DNA of 64,000 nucleotides from Streptosporangium amethystogenes (GCF_000721075.1 NZ_JOEQ01000017.1:1-64000); one strand, 5' to 3'; shown: positions 1 to 9,265, numbered from the stretch's first letter. Program-made: numbers and translations. The notes: generated by a model from the sequence alone, not told the origin.

Positions 1-345
1 CACCGGCGAGAACAACGTCGCGTCATAGGCGTGGGCCGCGTTCCAGTACGGATAGTTCAGCAGCACCACATCACCCGGACGCAGGTTCTCCCGCCCCACA
101 TACTCCACACCCTTGCGCAGTGAGAAGTCGTTGGCGCCGAGGAAGAAGGTGAGCCCGGTGGCCTCGGCGATCAGCCGCAGGTCGGCGTCGTACATCGACA
201 TGCCGAAGTCGTGGACCTCGTAGATGACCGGGTTGAACGACGTGCGGATCAGCGTGGCCCGCATCTCCTCCGCGGCGGCGAGCAGGTAGCTGCGCACCAC
301 CTCGGCCCTCGCCCCGTCAAGGGTCTCGCCCGGTTGCTCGGTCAC
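1..345 (-). CDS. hyuB: Hydantoinase B/oxoprolinase subunit, 5' part only
   Basis: Partial gene that leaves the window at base 1; about 115 N-terminal residues are visible of a family usually over 500 long. The start is GTG at 345, which overlaps the stop of hyuA (GTGA), so the two subunits are translationally coupled. The visible part has the family's usual opening: a helix with EEMRATLIRTSFNPVIYE, then DFGMSMYD. In this family, subunit B works with subunit A in ATP-dependent opening of N-substituted hydantoins or 5-oxoproline. Identity as HyuB follows from these residues and from the gene next door; the substrate is not known. Confidence 0.88.
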   Translation of the reverse strand, partial: MTEQPGETLDGARAEVVRSYLLAAAEEMRATLIRTSFNPVIYEVHDFGMSMYDADLRLIAEATGLTFFLGANDFSLRKGVEYVGRENLRPGDVVLLNYPYWNAAHAYDATLFSPV

Positions 346-2399
346 GATGCCACCTCCACAATCCTGACCAGCAGGTAACCGTGCTCGTCGACCTCGACCC
401 GCTGCCCCGAGGGGACCACGGTGGTCGAGGTGCCCTCGTCGATGAGGGCGGGCCCGTCGAACGCGTCGCCCGGCTCCAGCAGCGCGCGGTCGTAGACGGC
501 GAACGACGCCGTGGCGCGGGTGCCGAAGTCGTAGGCGTCCCTGCGGGCGAACAGTGCCCGGCCCGCGTCGCCGTCGCCCGGCGGGCGCACCACCAGCTCC
601 GGCCGGTCGGTACGGCCGATGCCGCGCACCCGCAGGTTGAGGATCTGCAGCCGGTTGTCCATGGCGTGGCCGTAGCGCGCCACGTGGGTCTCCTCGAACG
701 CCCGCCTGATCTCGTCCCGGTCGAGGTCGCGGCCCGCGGTGACGATGAGCGAGTGCTCCTGCCCCAGGTAGCGCAGCTCGAACTGGCGCTCAAGGACCAT
801 GCGCTCGGCCGCGACCCGCTGCGCCTCCAGGGAGTCGACGGCCTCGGCCTCGATGCCCTTGAAGATCGTCTCCAGCTCGTCGAGGTCGGCGTCGTCCAGG
901 GTGGCCATCACCGTACGGGAGAAGTCGTCGACGATGTCGGCGCTGAGCATGCCCCAGGCGGAGAAACCGGACGGCGCGAACGGCACGATGACCTCGCCGA
1001 TGCCCATCTCCGCCGCGAGCAGCGGGGCGAGCAGCGGTCCGGCCCCGCCGAACGCGAGCAGTGAGAAGCCCCGGGGGTCGTGGCCCCGCTCGACGGTGAT
1101 CTGCCGGACCGCGCCGACGGTCTTGGCCAGCAGCACGTCGAAGACGCCCGCCGCGGCGGCCTCCGTGCTCAGCCCGAGAGGCCGGGCCACCTGCTCGTCG
1201 AGCGCCGTGCGGGCGGCGTCGGCGTGCAGGTCCATGGTCCCGGCCAGGAAACGGCCCGGGTCCACGTAGCCGAGGACCACCGCCGCGTCGGTGACAGTGG
1301 GGCGGGTGCCGCCCCGGCCGTAACACACCGGGCCGGGGTCGGCACCCGCACTGTGCGGACCCACCTTGAGCAATCCCCTCTCCAACCACGCGATCGAGCC
1401 CCCTCCGGCCCCTATCGTGCGGATGTCGTAAGTGGGGATCAGCAGCGGAAAGTGCTCCAGCTGCGCCTCGTAGGCGGCCACCGGGGACCCGTGCTCGATC
1501 ACGCACGCGTCCAGTGAGGTGCCGCCGATGTCGAAGGTGAGCAGGTCCCGGCGGCCGAGGGCGGCGGCGAGGTGCGCCGCGCCGACGATGCCGCCCGCCG
1601 GACCCGACAGCACCGTGTGCGTCGGGGAGGTCTTGGCCACCGACGACGTCATGGAACCGCCGCCGGACCTCATGATCAGGAACTGCCCGTCGAACCCGCG
1701 CTCGGCCAGCCCGTGCTCCAGCCTGTCGACGTACCTCTCGAAGATCGGCCGGATGTAGGCGTCGAGGACCGTGGTGCTGGTCCGCTCGTACTCGCGGTAC
1801 TCCCTGACGATGTCGGTGGAGAGCGAGACCGTCACCTCCGGGTACGCCTCGCGGATGATCCGGGCGGCCTGGCGCTCGTGGGAGGGGTCGAGGAAGGAGT
1901 GCAGGAAGCAGACGGCGATCGACACCACGCCCTCCTCCTCGACCAGGACCCTGGCCGCCTCCCTGACGCCCTCGGCGTCGAGCTCCTCGACCACACGGCC
2001 CCGGTGGTCGAGCCGTCCCCGGACCCCCGCGGTGTGCCGGCGCCGCACCAGGCTCTCGGGGCGCTCGTACTGGAAGTCGTACATGTGGTCGGCGGGCACG
2101 TTGCCCCGGCCGATCAGGAAGATGTCGCGGAAGCCGTCGTTGGTGATGATCCCCGTCGGCTCGCCGCGCCGTTCCAGGACCGCGTTGAGGCCCAGGGTGG
2201 TGCCGTGGATGAACAGCTCCACCTCCGACAGGTCGGTACCGAGCGCGGTGACCGCGTCGAGCACGCCCTCCCAGGGACGGGCCGGGGTGGTCGAGGCCTT
2301 CCTGAAACGCACCTCGTGAGTACGGGTGTTCAGCTCCATCGCGTCGACGAAGGTGCCGCCGATGTCGACGGCCAGACGGATGTGCTTCGGGTCGGGCAT
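342..2399 (-). CDS. hyuA: Hydantoinase A/5-oxoprolinase subunit
   Basis: 685-residue protein of the ASKHA-fold hydantoinase A family, which couples ATP hydrolysis to cleavage of cyclic amides such as 5-oxoproline or N-methylhydantoin. It shows the phosphate-binding loops RLAVDIGGTFVDAME near the N-terminus and LLTFDIGGTSLDA near residue 290, and the late motif AFGGAGP. ATG at 2399 is preferred over upstream starts because an AAGGTGA ribosome site precedes it and the protein then begins at the conserved IGGTF region. The gene follows a peptide-type ABC importer by 8 bp and overlaps hyuB, so the operon probably imports and opens a cyclic or capped amino-acid derivative. The substrate is inferred only as a class. 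Confidence 0.92.
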   Translation of the reverse strand: MPDPKHIRLAVDIGGTFVDAMELNTRTHEVRFRKASTTPARPWEGVLDAVTALGTDLSEVELFIHGTTLGLNAVLERRGEPTGIITNDGFRDIFLIGRGNVPADHMYDFQYERPESLVRRRHTAGVRGRLDHRGRVVEELDAEGVREAARVLVEEEGVVSIAVCFLHSFLDPSHERQAARIIREAYPEVTVSLSTDIVREYREYERTSTTVLDAYIRPIFERYVDRLEHGLAERGFDGQFLIMRSGGGSMTSSVAKTSPTHTVLSGPAGGIVGAAHLAAALGRRDLLTFDIGGTSLDACVIEHGSPVAAYEAQLEHFPLLIPTYDIRTIGAGGGSIAWLERGLLKVGPHSAGADPGPVCYGRGGTRPTVTDAAVVLGYVDPGRFLAGTMDLHADAARTALDEQVARPLGLSTEAAAAGVFDVLLAKTVGAVRQITVERGHDPRGFSLLAFGGAGPLLAPLLAAEMGIGEVIVPFAPSGFSAWGMLSADIVDDFSRTVMATLDDADLDELETIFKGIEAEAVDSLEAQRVAAERMVLERQFELRYLGQEHSLIVTAGRDLDRDEIRRAFEETHVARYGHAMDNRLQILNLRVRGIGRTDRPELVVRPPGDGDAGRALFARRDAYDFGTRATASFAVYDRALLEPGDAFDGPALIDEGTSTTVVPSGQRVEVDEHGYLLVRIVEVAS

Positions 2400-2407
2400 T
2401 GCGGGTG

Positions 2408-4420
2408 TCACCTTTCGATCAGCGCGGGGATCTCGGCGGCGCGGCGGCAGGCGACCAGGCTCGCGCCGTACGGGCGGAGCTCCTGCTCCTGCTCTCCGCA
2501 CTCGTCTGTCGCGAAGGGGCAGCGCGGTGCGAGGGCGCACCCCCCGGCCGCGTCCGCCTCCTCCAGATCCTTGGTCAACTCGACCTGCGGGCCGCCGTAA
2601 CCGGCGCCGAGGCTGGGGGCACTGGACAGCAGCGCCCTGGTATAGGGGTGCCCGGGATTGCCGAAGACCTCTTCCACCGGCCCCTCCTCGACGATCCGTC
2701 CCAGGTAGAGCACCACGACGCGGTCGCAGAACCCCCGTACGGTGGCCAGGTCGTGGGAGATGAAGACCGAGCCCCGCGAGCTGTCGCCGCTCACCTCGGC
2801 GATCACCTTCAGGATCTGCGCCTGTACCGTGACGTCAAGCGCCGAGGTCGGCTCATCGAAGACGATCAGGTCGGGTTCGCCGACGAGCGCGCGGGCGATG
2901 CCGACGCGCTGCGCCTGCCCGCCGGACAGCTCGTGCGGGCGCCGCCCCAGGATCGACGGGTCCAGTTCCATCCGCTCCAGGGCGCGGGCGACGCGCGAGG
3001 CGCGCTCCGCGGCGGGCACCCCGGCGGCGCGCAGCGGCTCGCCGATCGCGTCCTGCACGGTCCGCCGGGGACTGAGCGATCCGATCGGGTCCTGGAAGAC
3101 CAGCTGGGCGCGGGTACGCAGCCGGCGCAGCCGGGCGCCGCGCAGCTCGGCCAAAGCCTGACCGGCCACCTCGACCCTGCCCCGCGAGGGCTGCACCAGG
3201 CCGAGCATCACCCTGGCCAGGGTGCTCTTGCCGCAGCCGCTCTCCCCGACGACGCCCAGCCGCTCGCCCGCGGCGACGCTGAGGCTGACCCCGCGCAGCG
3301 CGTGGTGCCCCCCGCCGCCGAAGCGGCTGCGGTAGACGACGTGCGCGTCCTCGATGCGCAGCACGCTCTCCTTCACACCGGGCGAGGTGGCCGTACCGGC
3401 GGACGGGACCGTTCCCGCGGGCGGGATCTCCGCGGGGACCGGCGGCTCGGCGGAATCGTCGAGTGGGCCCGAGCGGGGGTGGAAGCAGGCGGCGCTCCAG
3501 TCCATGGCCAGGGGCCCGGCGACGGGCAGGTCCGCCGTGCACAGCTGCGTCGCGTGCGCGCAACGCGGCGCGAACGGGCAGGACGACGGCGCCTCGGTCA
3601 GCAGCGGCATCGCGCCGGGGGTCGCGGTCACCGGGCGCCCGTCGATGTCGGGCACCGAGCGCAGCAGCGCCCGCGTGTAGGGGTGGGCCGGCTCGTGGAG
3701 CACCTGCGGGCCGGGGCCGCTCTCCACCACCGTCCCCGCGTACAGCACCACGACGCGGTCGCAGACCTCCGCGATCGACGCCAGGTCGTGGGAGATCAGC
3801 AGCACACCGCGCCGCTCCGCGTTCGCGGCGAGCCGGAACCGGTTGAGGATCTCCCTGGTGAGCGTGACGTCCAGCCCGGTGGTGGGCTCGTCGGCGATCA
3901 GCAGGCCGGGCGCGCATCCGGTGGCCAGCGAGATCATGACGCGCTGCGCCATGCCGCCGGAGAGCTCGTGCGGGTAGGCGTCCAGGCGGCGCCTCGGGCT
4001 GCGGATGCCGACCGACTCGAACAGCTCGGCGGCGACCTCCCTGGCCGGAGCCGGGGCCAGCGACCGGTGGGTGACCAGCCGGTCGACGAGCTGGCGGCCG
4101 ACGGTACGGGTGGGGCTGAGCGCGCCGCGCGGGTTCTGGAAGCAGATCGCGGCGCCGTGCCCGCGGAAGGCCTCCAGCTCGGCGGCGTCCATGGTCAGCA
4201 CGTCGGCGCCGTCGAACATGACGCGTCCGCTCGTCCGGGAGCCGCCGGGCAGCAGGCCCACGATCGAGCGGGCCACCATGCTCTTGCCGCCGCCGCTCTC
4301 ACCGACCAGGCCGACCACCTCGCCCGGCTCGACGCTCAGGTTCACCCCGCTCAGCGCGGCGACCCGGCGTCCCGGCCGCCGGATCACGACGGAGAGGTCC
4401 TCGATCGACAGGAGTGTCAT
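2408..4420 (-). CDS. Fused double ATPase of an oligopeptide-type ABC importer
   Basis: 670-residue cytoplasmic ATPase carrying two complete nucleotide-binding domains in one chain, equivalent to DppD plus DppF. The first domain has Walker A GESGGGKS and signature LSGGMAQR; the second has GESGCGKS, signature LSGGQAQR and Walker B DLIVFDEPTSALD. Each half ends in a cysteine-containing oligopeptide-ABC C-terminal region (PFAPRC and PFATDEC), typical of peptide/nickel-class importers. A Pro/Ala/Gly-rich linker at about residues 320-350 joins the halves. It sits 6 bp after the second permease gene and 8 bp before hyuA, so transport and hydantoinase genes are one transcription unit. Confidence 0.93.
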   Translation of the reverse strand: MTLLSIEDLSVVIRRPGRRVAALSGVNLSVEPGEVVGLVGESGGGKSMVARSIVGLLPGGSRTSGRVMFDGADVLTMDAAELEAFRGHGAAICFQNPRGALSPTRTVGRQLVDRLVTHRSLAPAPAREVAAELFESVGIRSPRRRLDAYPHELSGGMAQRVMISLATGCAPGLLIADEPTTGLDVTLTREILNRFRLAANAERRGVLLISHDLASIAEVCDRVVVLYAGTVVESGPGPQVLHEPAHPYTRALLRSVPDIDGRPVTATPGAMPLLTEAPSSCPFAPRCAHATQLCTADLPVAGPLAMDWSAACFHPRSGPLDDSAEPPVPAEIPPAGTVPSAGTATSPGVKESVLRIEDAHVVYRSRFGGGGHHALRGVSLSVAAGERLGVVGESGCGKSTLARVMLGLVQPSRGRVEVAGQALAELRGARLRRLRTRAQLVFQDPIGSLSPRRTVQDAIGEPLRAAGVPAAERASRVARALERMELDPSILGRRPHELSGGQAQRVGIARALVGEPDLIVFDEPTSALDVTVQAQILKVIAEVSGDSSRGSVFISHDLATVRGFCDRVVVLYLGRIVEEGPVEEVFGNPGHPYTRALLSSAPSLGAGYGGPQVELTKDLEEADAAGGCALAPRCPFATDECGEQEQELRPYGASLVACRRAAEIPALIER

Positions 4421-4426
4421 CGTCTG

Positions 4427-5278
4427 TCACCTCCTTGTGGAGTCGGCGCGTTCCTGCAGGCCCTCACCGAGGAGGCTGAAGCCCAGGACGCAGATCAGCA
4501 GGAAGAGGCCGGGCGGGACCGAGGTCCACCACCGGCCCGCGACGACGTCACCGGAACCGAGGCTGATCATGGCGCCCCACTCCGCGGTGGGCAGCGGCAC
4601 GCCGAGTCCCAGGAAGGACAGCCCGGCCAGCGTGAGCATGGCCCAGCCGCAGTTCAGCGGGGCGATGACCCGCACCGGCGTCAGGCTGTTGGGCAGTACG
4701 TGCCGCCAGAGCACCCCCCAGAAGGAGGAGCCGGAGGTGAGCGACGCCTCCACGAAGGGCAGTTCCCTGATGGAGCGCACCTCGGCGCGGACCAGCCGGG
4801 CGTAGGCGGGCGCGTTCACCAGGGCGATGACCGCGACCAGGTTCGCCGTGCCGCCGCCGAGCAGCGCGGCCACCGCCAGGGCCAGGATGAAGGTGGGGAA
4901 CGCCTGGAAGACGTCGAGCACCCGCATCAGCACGTCGTCGGCCCAGCCGCCCCGGTATCCGGCGACCAGGCCGACGAGGCTGCCCGCGACCACGGCCAGG
5001 GCGACCGCGGCGACGGCGATGCCGACGTCGAGCCGGGCGGCGTGCAGGACCCGGCTCCACACGTCCATGCCGTTGAGGTCGGTACCCAGCGGGTGTGCGC
5101 CGCCGGGCGGGGCGAGGGAGGCGAGGGGGTCGATCTCCTCGGGCCCCCAGGAGCTCAGCAGCGGCGCGAACAGGACGGCCACCGCGACCACGGCCAGGAT
5201 GACGGAGCCCACCGTGATCAGGGACGACGCGAAGCGGCGGTCCGCGCCCGCCTCCCGGACTCCCGATGCTTCGGCCAT
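4427..5278 (-). CDS. Peptide-type ABC importer permease, DppC-like
   Basis: 283-residue inner-membrane permease of the DppC/OppC type. A short N-terminal segment is followed by a first membrane helix, a periplasmic loop with HPLGTDLNGMDVWSRVLHAAR, and a cluster of helices containing the EAA-type contact loop near PFVEASLTSGSSFWGVLWRHV. ATG at 5278 is chosen because it overlaps the stop of the upstream permease gene (ATGA) and gives the normal family length; longer reading frames upstream lie inside that gene. It pairs with the adjacent DppB-like permease to form the translocation channel. Confidence 0.92.
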   Translation of the reverse strand: MAEASGVREAGADRRFASSLITVGSVILAVVAVAVLFAPLLSSWGPEEIDPLASLAPPGGAHPLGTDLNGMDVWSRVLHAARLDVGIAVAAVALAVVAGSLVGLVAGYRGGWADDVLMRVLDVFQAFPTFILALAVAALLGGGTANLVAVIALVNAPAYARLVRAEVRSIRELPFVEASLTSGSSFWGVLWRHVLPNSLTPVRVIAPLNCGWAMLTLAGLSFLGLGVPLPTAEWGAMISLGSGDVVAGRWWTSVPPGLFLLICVLGFSLLGEGLQERADSTRR

Positions 5279-6288
5279 CAGATCCTCACTCTCGGGTCGA
5301 GGATCGCGTGGACGACGTCGGCGATGAGGAAGACCACCACGTAGAACAGCGCGATCACGAGCACCGACGCCTGAACCACCGGGTAGTCCCGGTAGAGCAG
5401 GCCGCGCAGCGCCCACTGCCCGAAGCCCTGCCAGGAGAAGACGTACTCCACCAGGACCGTCGAGCCGATGGAGAAGCCGAACACCAGGGCCGCCAGCGCG
5501 GGGAGCCGCACCAGCGTGGCCCGCACCAGGTAGCCGCGGAGCAGCAGCCGGCCCTTCAGGCCGTGCGCGGCGGCGGCCGTGTACGCCTCGGAGGCCAGTA
5601 CCTCAAGCGCGGAGGCCCGGACGCTGCGCAGCAGCGGCGCGACGATGACGATGACGAGCGTGGCCACCGGCAGCGCGAGGTGCTCCAGCGCGGAGACGAA
5701 CGCGGGGCCGTTGGCGGTCAGCGCCGCGTCGAGCAGGTCGGCGCCGGTGATCAGGCTCAGCTCGGTGTCGGGATCCACCCGGCCGCTGGGGGCCGGGAAC
5801 CAGCCCAGCACGCTGTAGCCCACCAGGACCAGCACCAGTCCGAGCCAGAACTCCGGTACCGAGTTGCCGATGAGCGCCGCGACGCGGACCGTGTGGTCGC
5901 CGAACCGGCCCGCGTGCCTGGCCGACCAGATGCCGAGCACCACCGCCAGCACCAGCGCCACGGCCAGCGCGATCACCACGAGTTCCATGGTCGGCCCGAC
6001 CCGCAGGGCCATCTCCGAGCCCACCGGGGCACCACTCTGGATGGAGGTGCCGAAGTCACCGGTGAACAGTCCCCCGACGTAGTCGAGGAACTGCTGCCAC
6101 AGGGGCCGGTCCAGCCCGAACCTGGCCCGCGCCGCGGCGGCGTCCGCCTCCGTGGCGTTGGGGCCCAGGATGGTACGGATCGGGTCACCCGGCAGGACCC
6201 TGACGAGCAGGAAGGTCAGCACGACCACCCCGAGGAGCACCGGGACGAGCTGGAGGAGCCGCCTGAGGACGAACCGGAGGATACGCAT
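5278..6288 (-). CDS. Peptide-type ABC importer permease, DppB-like
   Basis: 336-residue membrane protein of the DppB/OppB type. It begins with the typical MRILRFVLRRLLQLVPVL helix and the motif VLPGDPIRTILG, then a periplasmic domain and about five further helices, with the contact loop around YLVRATLVRLPALAALVFGF. It starts 3 bp after the stop of the binding-protein gene and overlaps the DppC-like gene by 4 bp. Length and topology are standard for the family, and the position in the operon makes the pairing with the next permease clear. Confidence 0.92.
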   Translation of the reverse strand: MRILRFVLRRLLQLVPVLLGVVVLTFLLVRVLPGDPIRTILGPNATEADAAAARARFGLDRPLWQQFLDYVGGLFTGDFGTSIQSGAPVGSEMALRVGPTMELVVIALAVALVLAVVLGIWSARHAGRFGDHTVRVAALIGNSVPEFWLGLVLVLVGYSVLGWFPAPSGRVDPDTELSLITGADLLDAALTANGPAFVSALEHLALPVATLVIVIVAPLLRSVRASALEVLASEAYTAAAAHGLKGRLLLRGYLVRATLVRLPALAALVFGFSIGSTVLVEYVFSWQGFGQWALRGLLYRDYPVVQASVLVIALFYVVVFLIADVVHAILDPRVRI

Positions 6289-6291
6289 GGA

Positions 6292-7968
6292 TCAGGAGGA
6301 GCTGCTCAGGTAGCGCAGCCGGGCCAGGCCGTCCATCGGCTGGACCCATCCCGCCACCTCTTCCCGGACCGGGAGGTTGAAGTTGGGCTGGCAGATGACG
6401 ACCCATGGCACGTCCTCGGCCAGGATCTCCTGCACGCGCAGCCAGAGCTTGGCGCGCTTGGCCGCGTCGACGACGGTGTGGGACTCCTCGAAGATCTTTT
6501 CGATCTCGGGGTTGACGTAGTTGGAGTAGTTGAGGCTGGCGCCCTTGGTGAAGCTGGTGCCGAGCATGTACTCCACGTCGTTGACCCAGAGCTGGCCCAG
6601 GGTGATCTGCAGGGGGATGTTCTTCTTCGCCCTGCGCTCGCCGAGCGTGGCGGGGTCGAGCGGGGTGAGCTTCAGCTCGATGCCGGCCTTCCTGGCCTCG
6701 CTCTGCACGAGCACGGCGATCTGCTGCTGCTCCTCGCTGTCGGTCTGGAAGACCAGCTCGGAGGTGATCGAGGTCTTGCCCGCCGCGGCCAGCGTCTCCT
6801 TGGCCTTGGCGACGTCGTAGGCGTAGGGGTAGCCGGTCTCGGAGTAACCGGGCATGTCCAACGGGACGACGCTCTTGGCCGCCCGCGCGTCGCCGCCGTA
6901 GACGTTGGCGATGATCTGCTCGTACGGCACCGCGTGGGCGAGCGCCCTGCGCACCGCGGGGTCGTCAAAGGGGGCGGTGGTCACCGACATCTGGATGACG
7001 AGCTGGTTGTTGCTCGGCGCGGAGATGACCTTGACGCCCTTCGTGGACTTGAGGTCCTTGATGTCGCGCTGGCCGATGCCGAAGGCGACGTCGATGTCGC
7101 CGTTCTGCAGCTGCAGGCGCTGGTTGGCGGCCGCGGGCACCACGCTCAGCCTGATCTCGGAGCTCTTGGCGCCGTCGGCGCCCGGGTAGCCGGCGTTGGC
7201 GGTGAGCACGATCTCCTGGCCCTGGACCGCCTTCTCCACGTTGAAGTAGCCGCCGGTCGGGGGGTTCTTGGCGAACCACTCCTTGGCCCAGGGGTCGGCG
7301 TCGGTGGCGTGCTTCTTCGCCTCCTCCGAGTCGAAGACGTACAGCGAGATGGCCTGGATCTGCCGGGTCAGCGCACTGGGGAAGGCCTGGGTGAACGTCA
7401 CCGTGTAGTCGTCGACCACCTCGACCTGGTCGGCCTTGGTGAGCCCGATCAGCCGGTAGACGCCGGCCACGTTGGCCTTCGCGGCGAACGCGCGGTCCTT
7501 GGACCACTTGACGTCCTTGGCGGTCATCTCGTTGCCGCTGGCGAACGTGACGCCCTTGCGCAACTTGAGGGTCCAGACCTTGTTGTCGGCGTCGGGCTCG
7601 AAGGACTCGGCGAAGGTGGGGGCGATGGCCTCGGTGTCGAGGATCTGGCCGTCGCCGGCCGAGGTGACCCCGTAGTCGATCATGTAGGGGAAGACGTTCT
7701 TGTAGAGCATCAGGGCGGTCAGGTCGAACCCGACGAAGTCCTGGTCCCAGCTGCTCAGGTAGCTGCTCACCGCGATCCGCAGCTTCGAGGCGCCTGGGGC
7801 CCCGCCGGGGGCGGTGCTCGCCGCGGGCGCGGTGGATCCGCCGCCCCCCGTGGTGCCGGCGGCGCATCCGGTCGCCAGGAGGAGGGCGACTCCGCTGCCG
7901 AGCTGCAGGACCGAGCGGCGGGACAGCGCCGGGGTTCCCGGACCGTTGGGACGAGAGAAGCCGGGCAC
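6292..7968 (-). CDS. Solute-binding lipoprotein of peptide-type ABC importer
   Basis: 558-residue family 5 extracellular binding protein (SBP_bac_5), which captures peptides or related small molecules for the permeases encoded downstream. The N-terminus has a twin-arginine-like SRRSVLQLGSGVALLLATGC segment with a lipobox cysteine, so export followed by lipid anchoring is likely. The binding domain follows, with recognisable stretches such as KLRKGVTFASGNEMTAKDVK. GTG at 7968 is preferred over upstream starts because a GGAGG site lies just ahead and the signal sequence then begins at the N-terminus. It is the first gene of the importer-hydantoinase operon. Confidence 0.9.
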   Translation of the reverse strand: MPGFSRPNGPGTPALSRRSVLQLGSGVALLLATGCAAGTTGGGGSTAPAASTAPGGAPGASKLRIAVSSYLSSWDQDFVGFDLTALMLYKNVFPYMIDYGVTSAGDGQILDTEAIAPTFAESFEPDADNKVWTLKLRKGVTFASGNEMTAKDVKWSKDRAFAAKANVAGVYRLIGLTKADQVEVVDDYTVTFTQAFPSALTRQIQAISLYVFDSEEAKKHATDADPWAKEWFAKNPPTGGYFNVEKAVQGQEIVLTANAGYPGADGAKSSEIRLSVVPAAANQRLQLQNGDIDVAFGIGQRDIKDLKSTKGVKVISAPSNNQLVIQMSVTTAPFDDPAVRRALAHAVPYEQIIANVYGGDARAAKSVVPLDMPGYSETGYPYAYDVAKAKETLAAAGKTSITSELVFQTDSEEQQQIAVLVQSEARKAGIELKLTPLDPATLGERRAKKNIPLQITLGQLWVNDVEYMLGTSFTKGASLNYSNYVNPEIEKIFEESHTVVDAAKRAKLWLRVQEILAEDVPWVVICQPNFNLPVREEVAGWVQPMDGLARLRYLSSSS

Positions 7969-8060
7969 GGCAGTCCTCCAGGGGGCCACGAGGGATAGGC
8001 CGCGAGGGAGACGGTCCACCCGACCTACATGTGGCATTTGTTCTATCAGACCTGAGTTTA

Positions 8061-8087
8061 GTGAACAAGTGACCAATGTCTGTTCAC
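8061..8087. promoter_or_regulatory. Inverted repeat upstream of the importer operon
   Basis: GTGAACA and TGTTCAC form perfect 7-bp arms separated by 13 bp, about 93 bp upstream of the binding-protein start. Placement and symmetry suit an operator for a dimeric regulator of the importer-hydantoinase operon, but no regulator gene lies nearby to assign to it. The rest of the gene-free gap 7969-8313 is moderately AT-rich near 8030-8170 and shows no other clear element. Confidence 0.4.
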
Positions 8088-8313
8088 GAACGAGGCCGGT
8101 GCTTAAAAAAGCGGCAGGACAGCATAGAGATCACAACCAACGGCCATGTTCACCGAATTTCACAAGACCGTCGCCCATATGTGACCGGCACCCCGTACCG
8201 TATCGGCAGAATCGCCTCCGCCCGGCGGCCCGGCCCGGAGCCGCGACCGGACCGCTTTCCGCCCGACACCTCGACCAGCGGAAAAGATCTTAGTGCGGTA
8301 CTACCGTGTCGCC

Positions 8314-8532
8314 ATGGCCGCGAAGGAGACCGTCAGCGTAACCGTCGATCACGATCTGCTCGATCACGCCGGGCAGCGGGTCGGCACCGGCTCACTGTCC
8401 GCCTACGTCAACGAGGCCCTCGCCCTGAAACTCCAGCGGGAGCGCCATCGCCGCGCACTCTGGAACACGAAGGCCGCTGACGCCGACCCCGATCACGTCG
8501 CCCGCATGATGGCCCACGTCGAGAGCCAGTAA
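8314..8532 (+). CDS. VapB-like antitoxin, probably orphan
   Basis: 72-residue protein from ATG 8314; an upstream in-frame GTG would add 7 residues. The N-terminus reads like a ribbon-helix-helix DNA-binding strand and helix (ETVSVTVDHDLLDHA, then GSLSAYVNEALALKLQRER), followed by an acidic, disordered-looking tail with HVARMMAHVE. This is the usual plan of type II antitoxins that pair with PIN-domain toxins. The reading frame beyond it encodes only the first residues of a PIN toxin, so the antitoxin appears to have lost its partner. Family assignment is by pattern, not by search. Confidence 0.7.
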   Translation: MAAKETVSVTVDHDLLDHAGQRVGTGSLSAYVNEALALKLQRERHRRALWNTKAADADPDHVARMMAHVESQ

Positions 8533-8638
8533 CCGAACCCCCTACCTCCTGGACACGAGCGTCCTGACGGAGATCGCCCGCGGCGACAGCGATCTGACGG
8601 GAACTCGCAGGAACCTGGGACCGTCGCCGTCCACGTGA
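8528..8638 (+). pseudogene. Remnant of a VapC-type PIN toxin
   Basis: Immediately after, and in a frame overlapping the end of the VapB-like gene, the DNA encodes YLLDTSVLTEIARGDSDL, the standard N-terminus of PIN-domain ribonucleases with the first catalytic aspartate (LLDTSVL). Homology stops after about 20 residues and the frame ends at a TGA at 8636-8638, so more than 100 residues of the normal toxin are gone. No ATG, GTG or TTG start lies between the preceding in-frame stop and the motif. The toxin is therefore inactive. Confidence 0.7.
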
Positions 8639-8640
8639 CC

Positions 8641-9264
8641 TCAGTCGTTCAGCAGGGCGTGGGCCAGCTGGTCGGCCACCCACTTCTCCCAGCGGCCCGT
8701 GCCCCACCCGCACTCCCGCTGCAGCACCAGGAACAGGTCCGGCGACAGCAGCCCCACCGTGACGTCGACCGCCCGCTCCCGATCGAGCCCCGGCCGCAAC
8801 GCGCCGAGCCCCTCCAGGATGCCGACGAAGGTGTCGTGCGCGGTCCGCCGCTGCTCGGCGTTCGCCCGCCACTGCTCGGCCATCTCCGCATCCCCCGACG
8901 CCGCGTCGCGGACCACCCCCAGGATCGCCGCCACCCGGTCGAAGATGACCCCGCTCGCGTGCGCCCACCGCACGATCACCTCGCGGGGGTCGGCCGACGC
9001 GCACAGCTGGGTGAACCACGGGCGTTCCAGCAGCGGCACGGGCTCGTCGTCGCCCACCGAGGCCACGTCGACCACATGTTTGAGCAGTTGGCTCTTGCTG
9101 CCGTAGTGGAAGTAGACGGTCTGCACCGACACCCCGGCCGCGTCGGCCACCTCCTGAAAGGTGGTGCCCGCGTAGCCCCGCACGGCGAACAGTTCGTGCG
9201 CCGCCGCCACGATGCGCCGCCTGGTGGGCGCGGAGCGCCGATTCCGGGTGTTGACGTCAGTCAC
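8641..9264 (-). CDS. TetR-family transcriptional regulator
   Basis: 207-residue regulator starting at GTG 9264. The N-terminal helix-turn-helix reads RRRIVAAAHELFAVRGYAGT then FQEVADAAGVSVQTVYFHYG, a textbook TetR domain. The C-terminal ligand domain is divergent and gives no hint of the effector. The gene lies 67 bp from a secreted-protein gene on the same strand, and a similar sequence motif is found upstream of both, which may be its operator. Nothing links it to a specific efflux or metabolic target. Confidence 0.88.
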   Translation of the reverse strand: MTDVNTRNRRSAPTRRRIVAAAHELFAVRGYAGTTFQEVADAAGVSVQTVYFHYGSKSQLLKHVVDVASVGDDEPVPLLERPWFTQLCASADPREVIVRWAHASGVIFDRVAAILGVVRDAASGDAEMAEQWRANAEQRRTAHDTFVGILEGLGALRPGLDRERAVDVTVGLLSPDLFLVLQRECGWGTGRWEKWVADQLAHALLND

Positions 9265-9265
9265 A

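Noticed and set aside
2399..7998. Very long open frames on the plus strand opposite the importer operon
   Set aside because: They are composition shadows of the minus-strand genes: rich in Arg, Gln, Asp and Gly, with no domain and no ribosome site.
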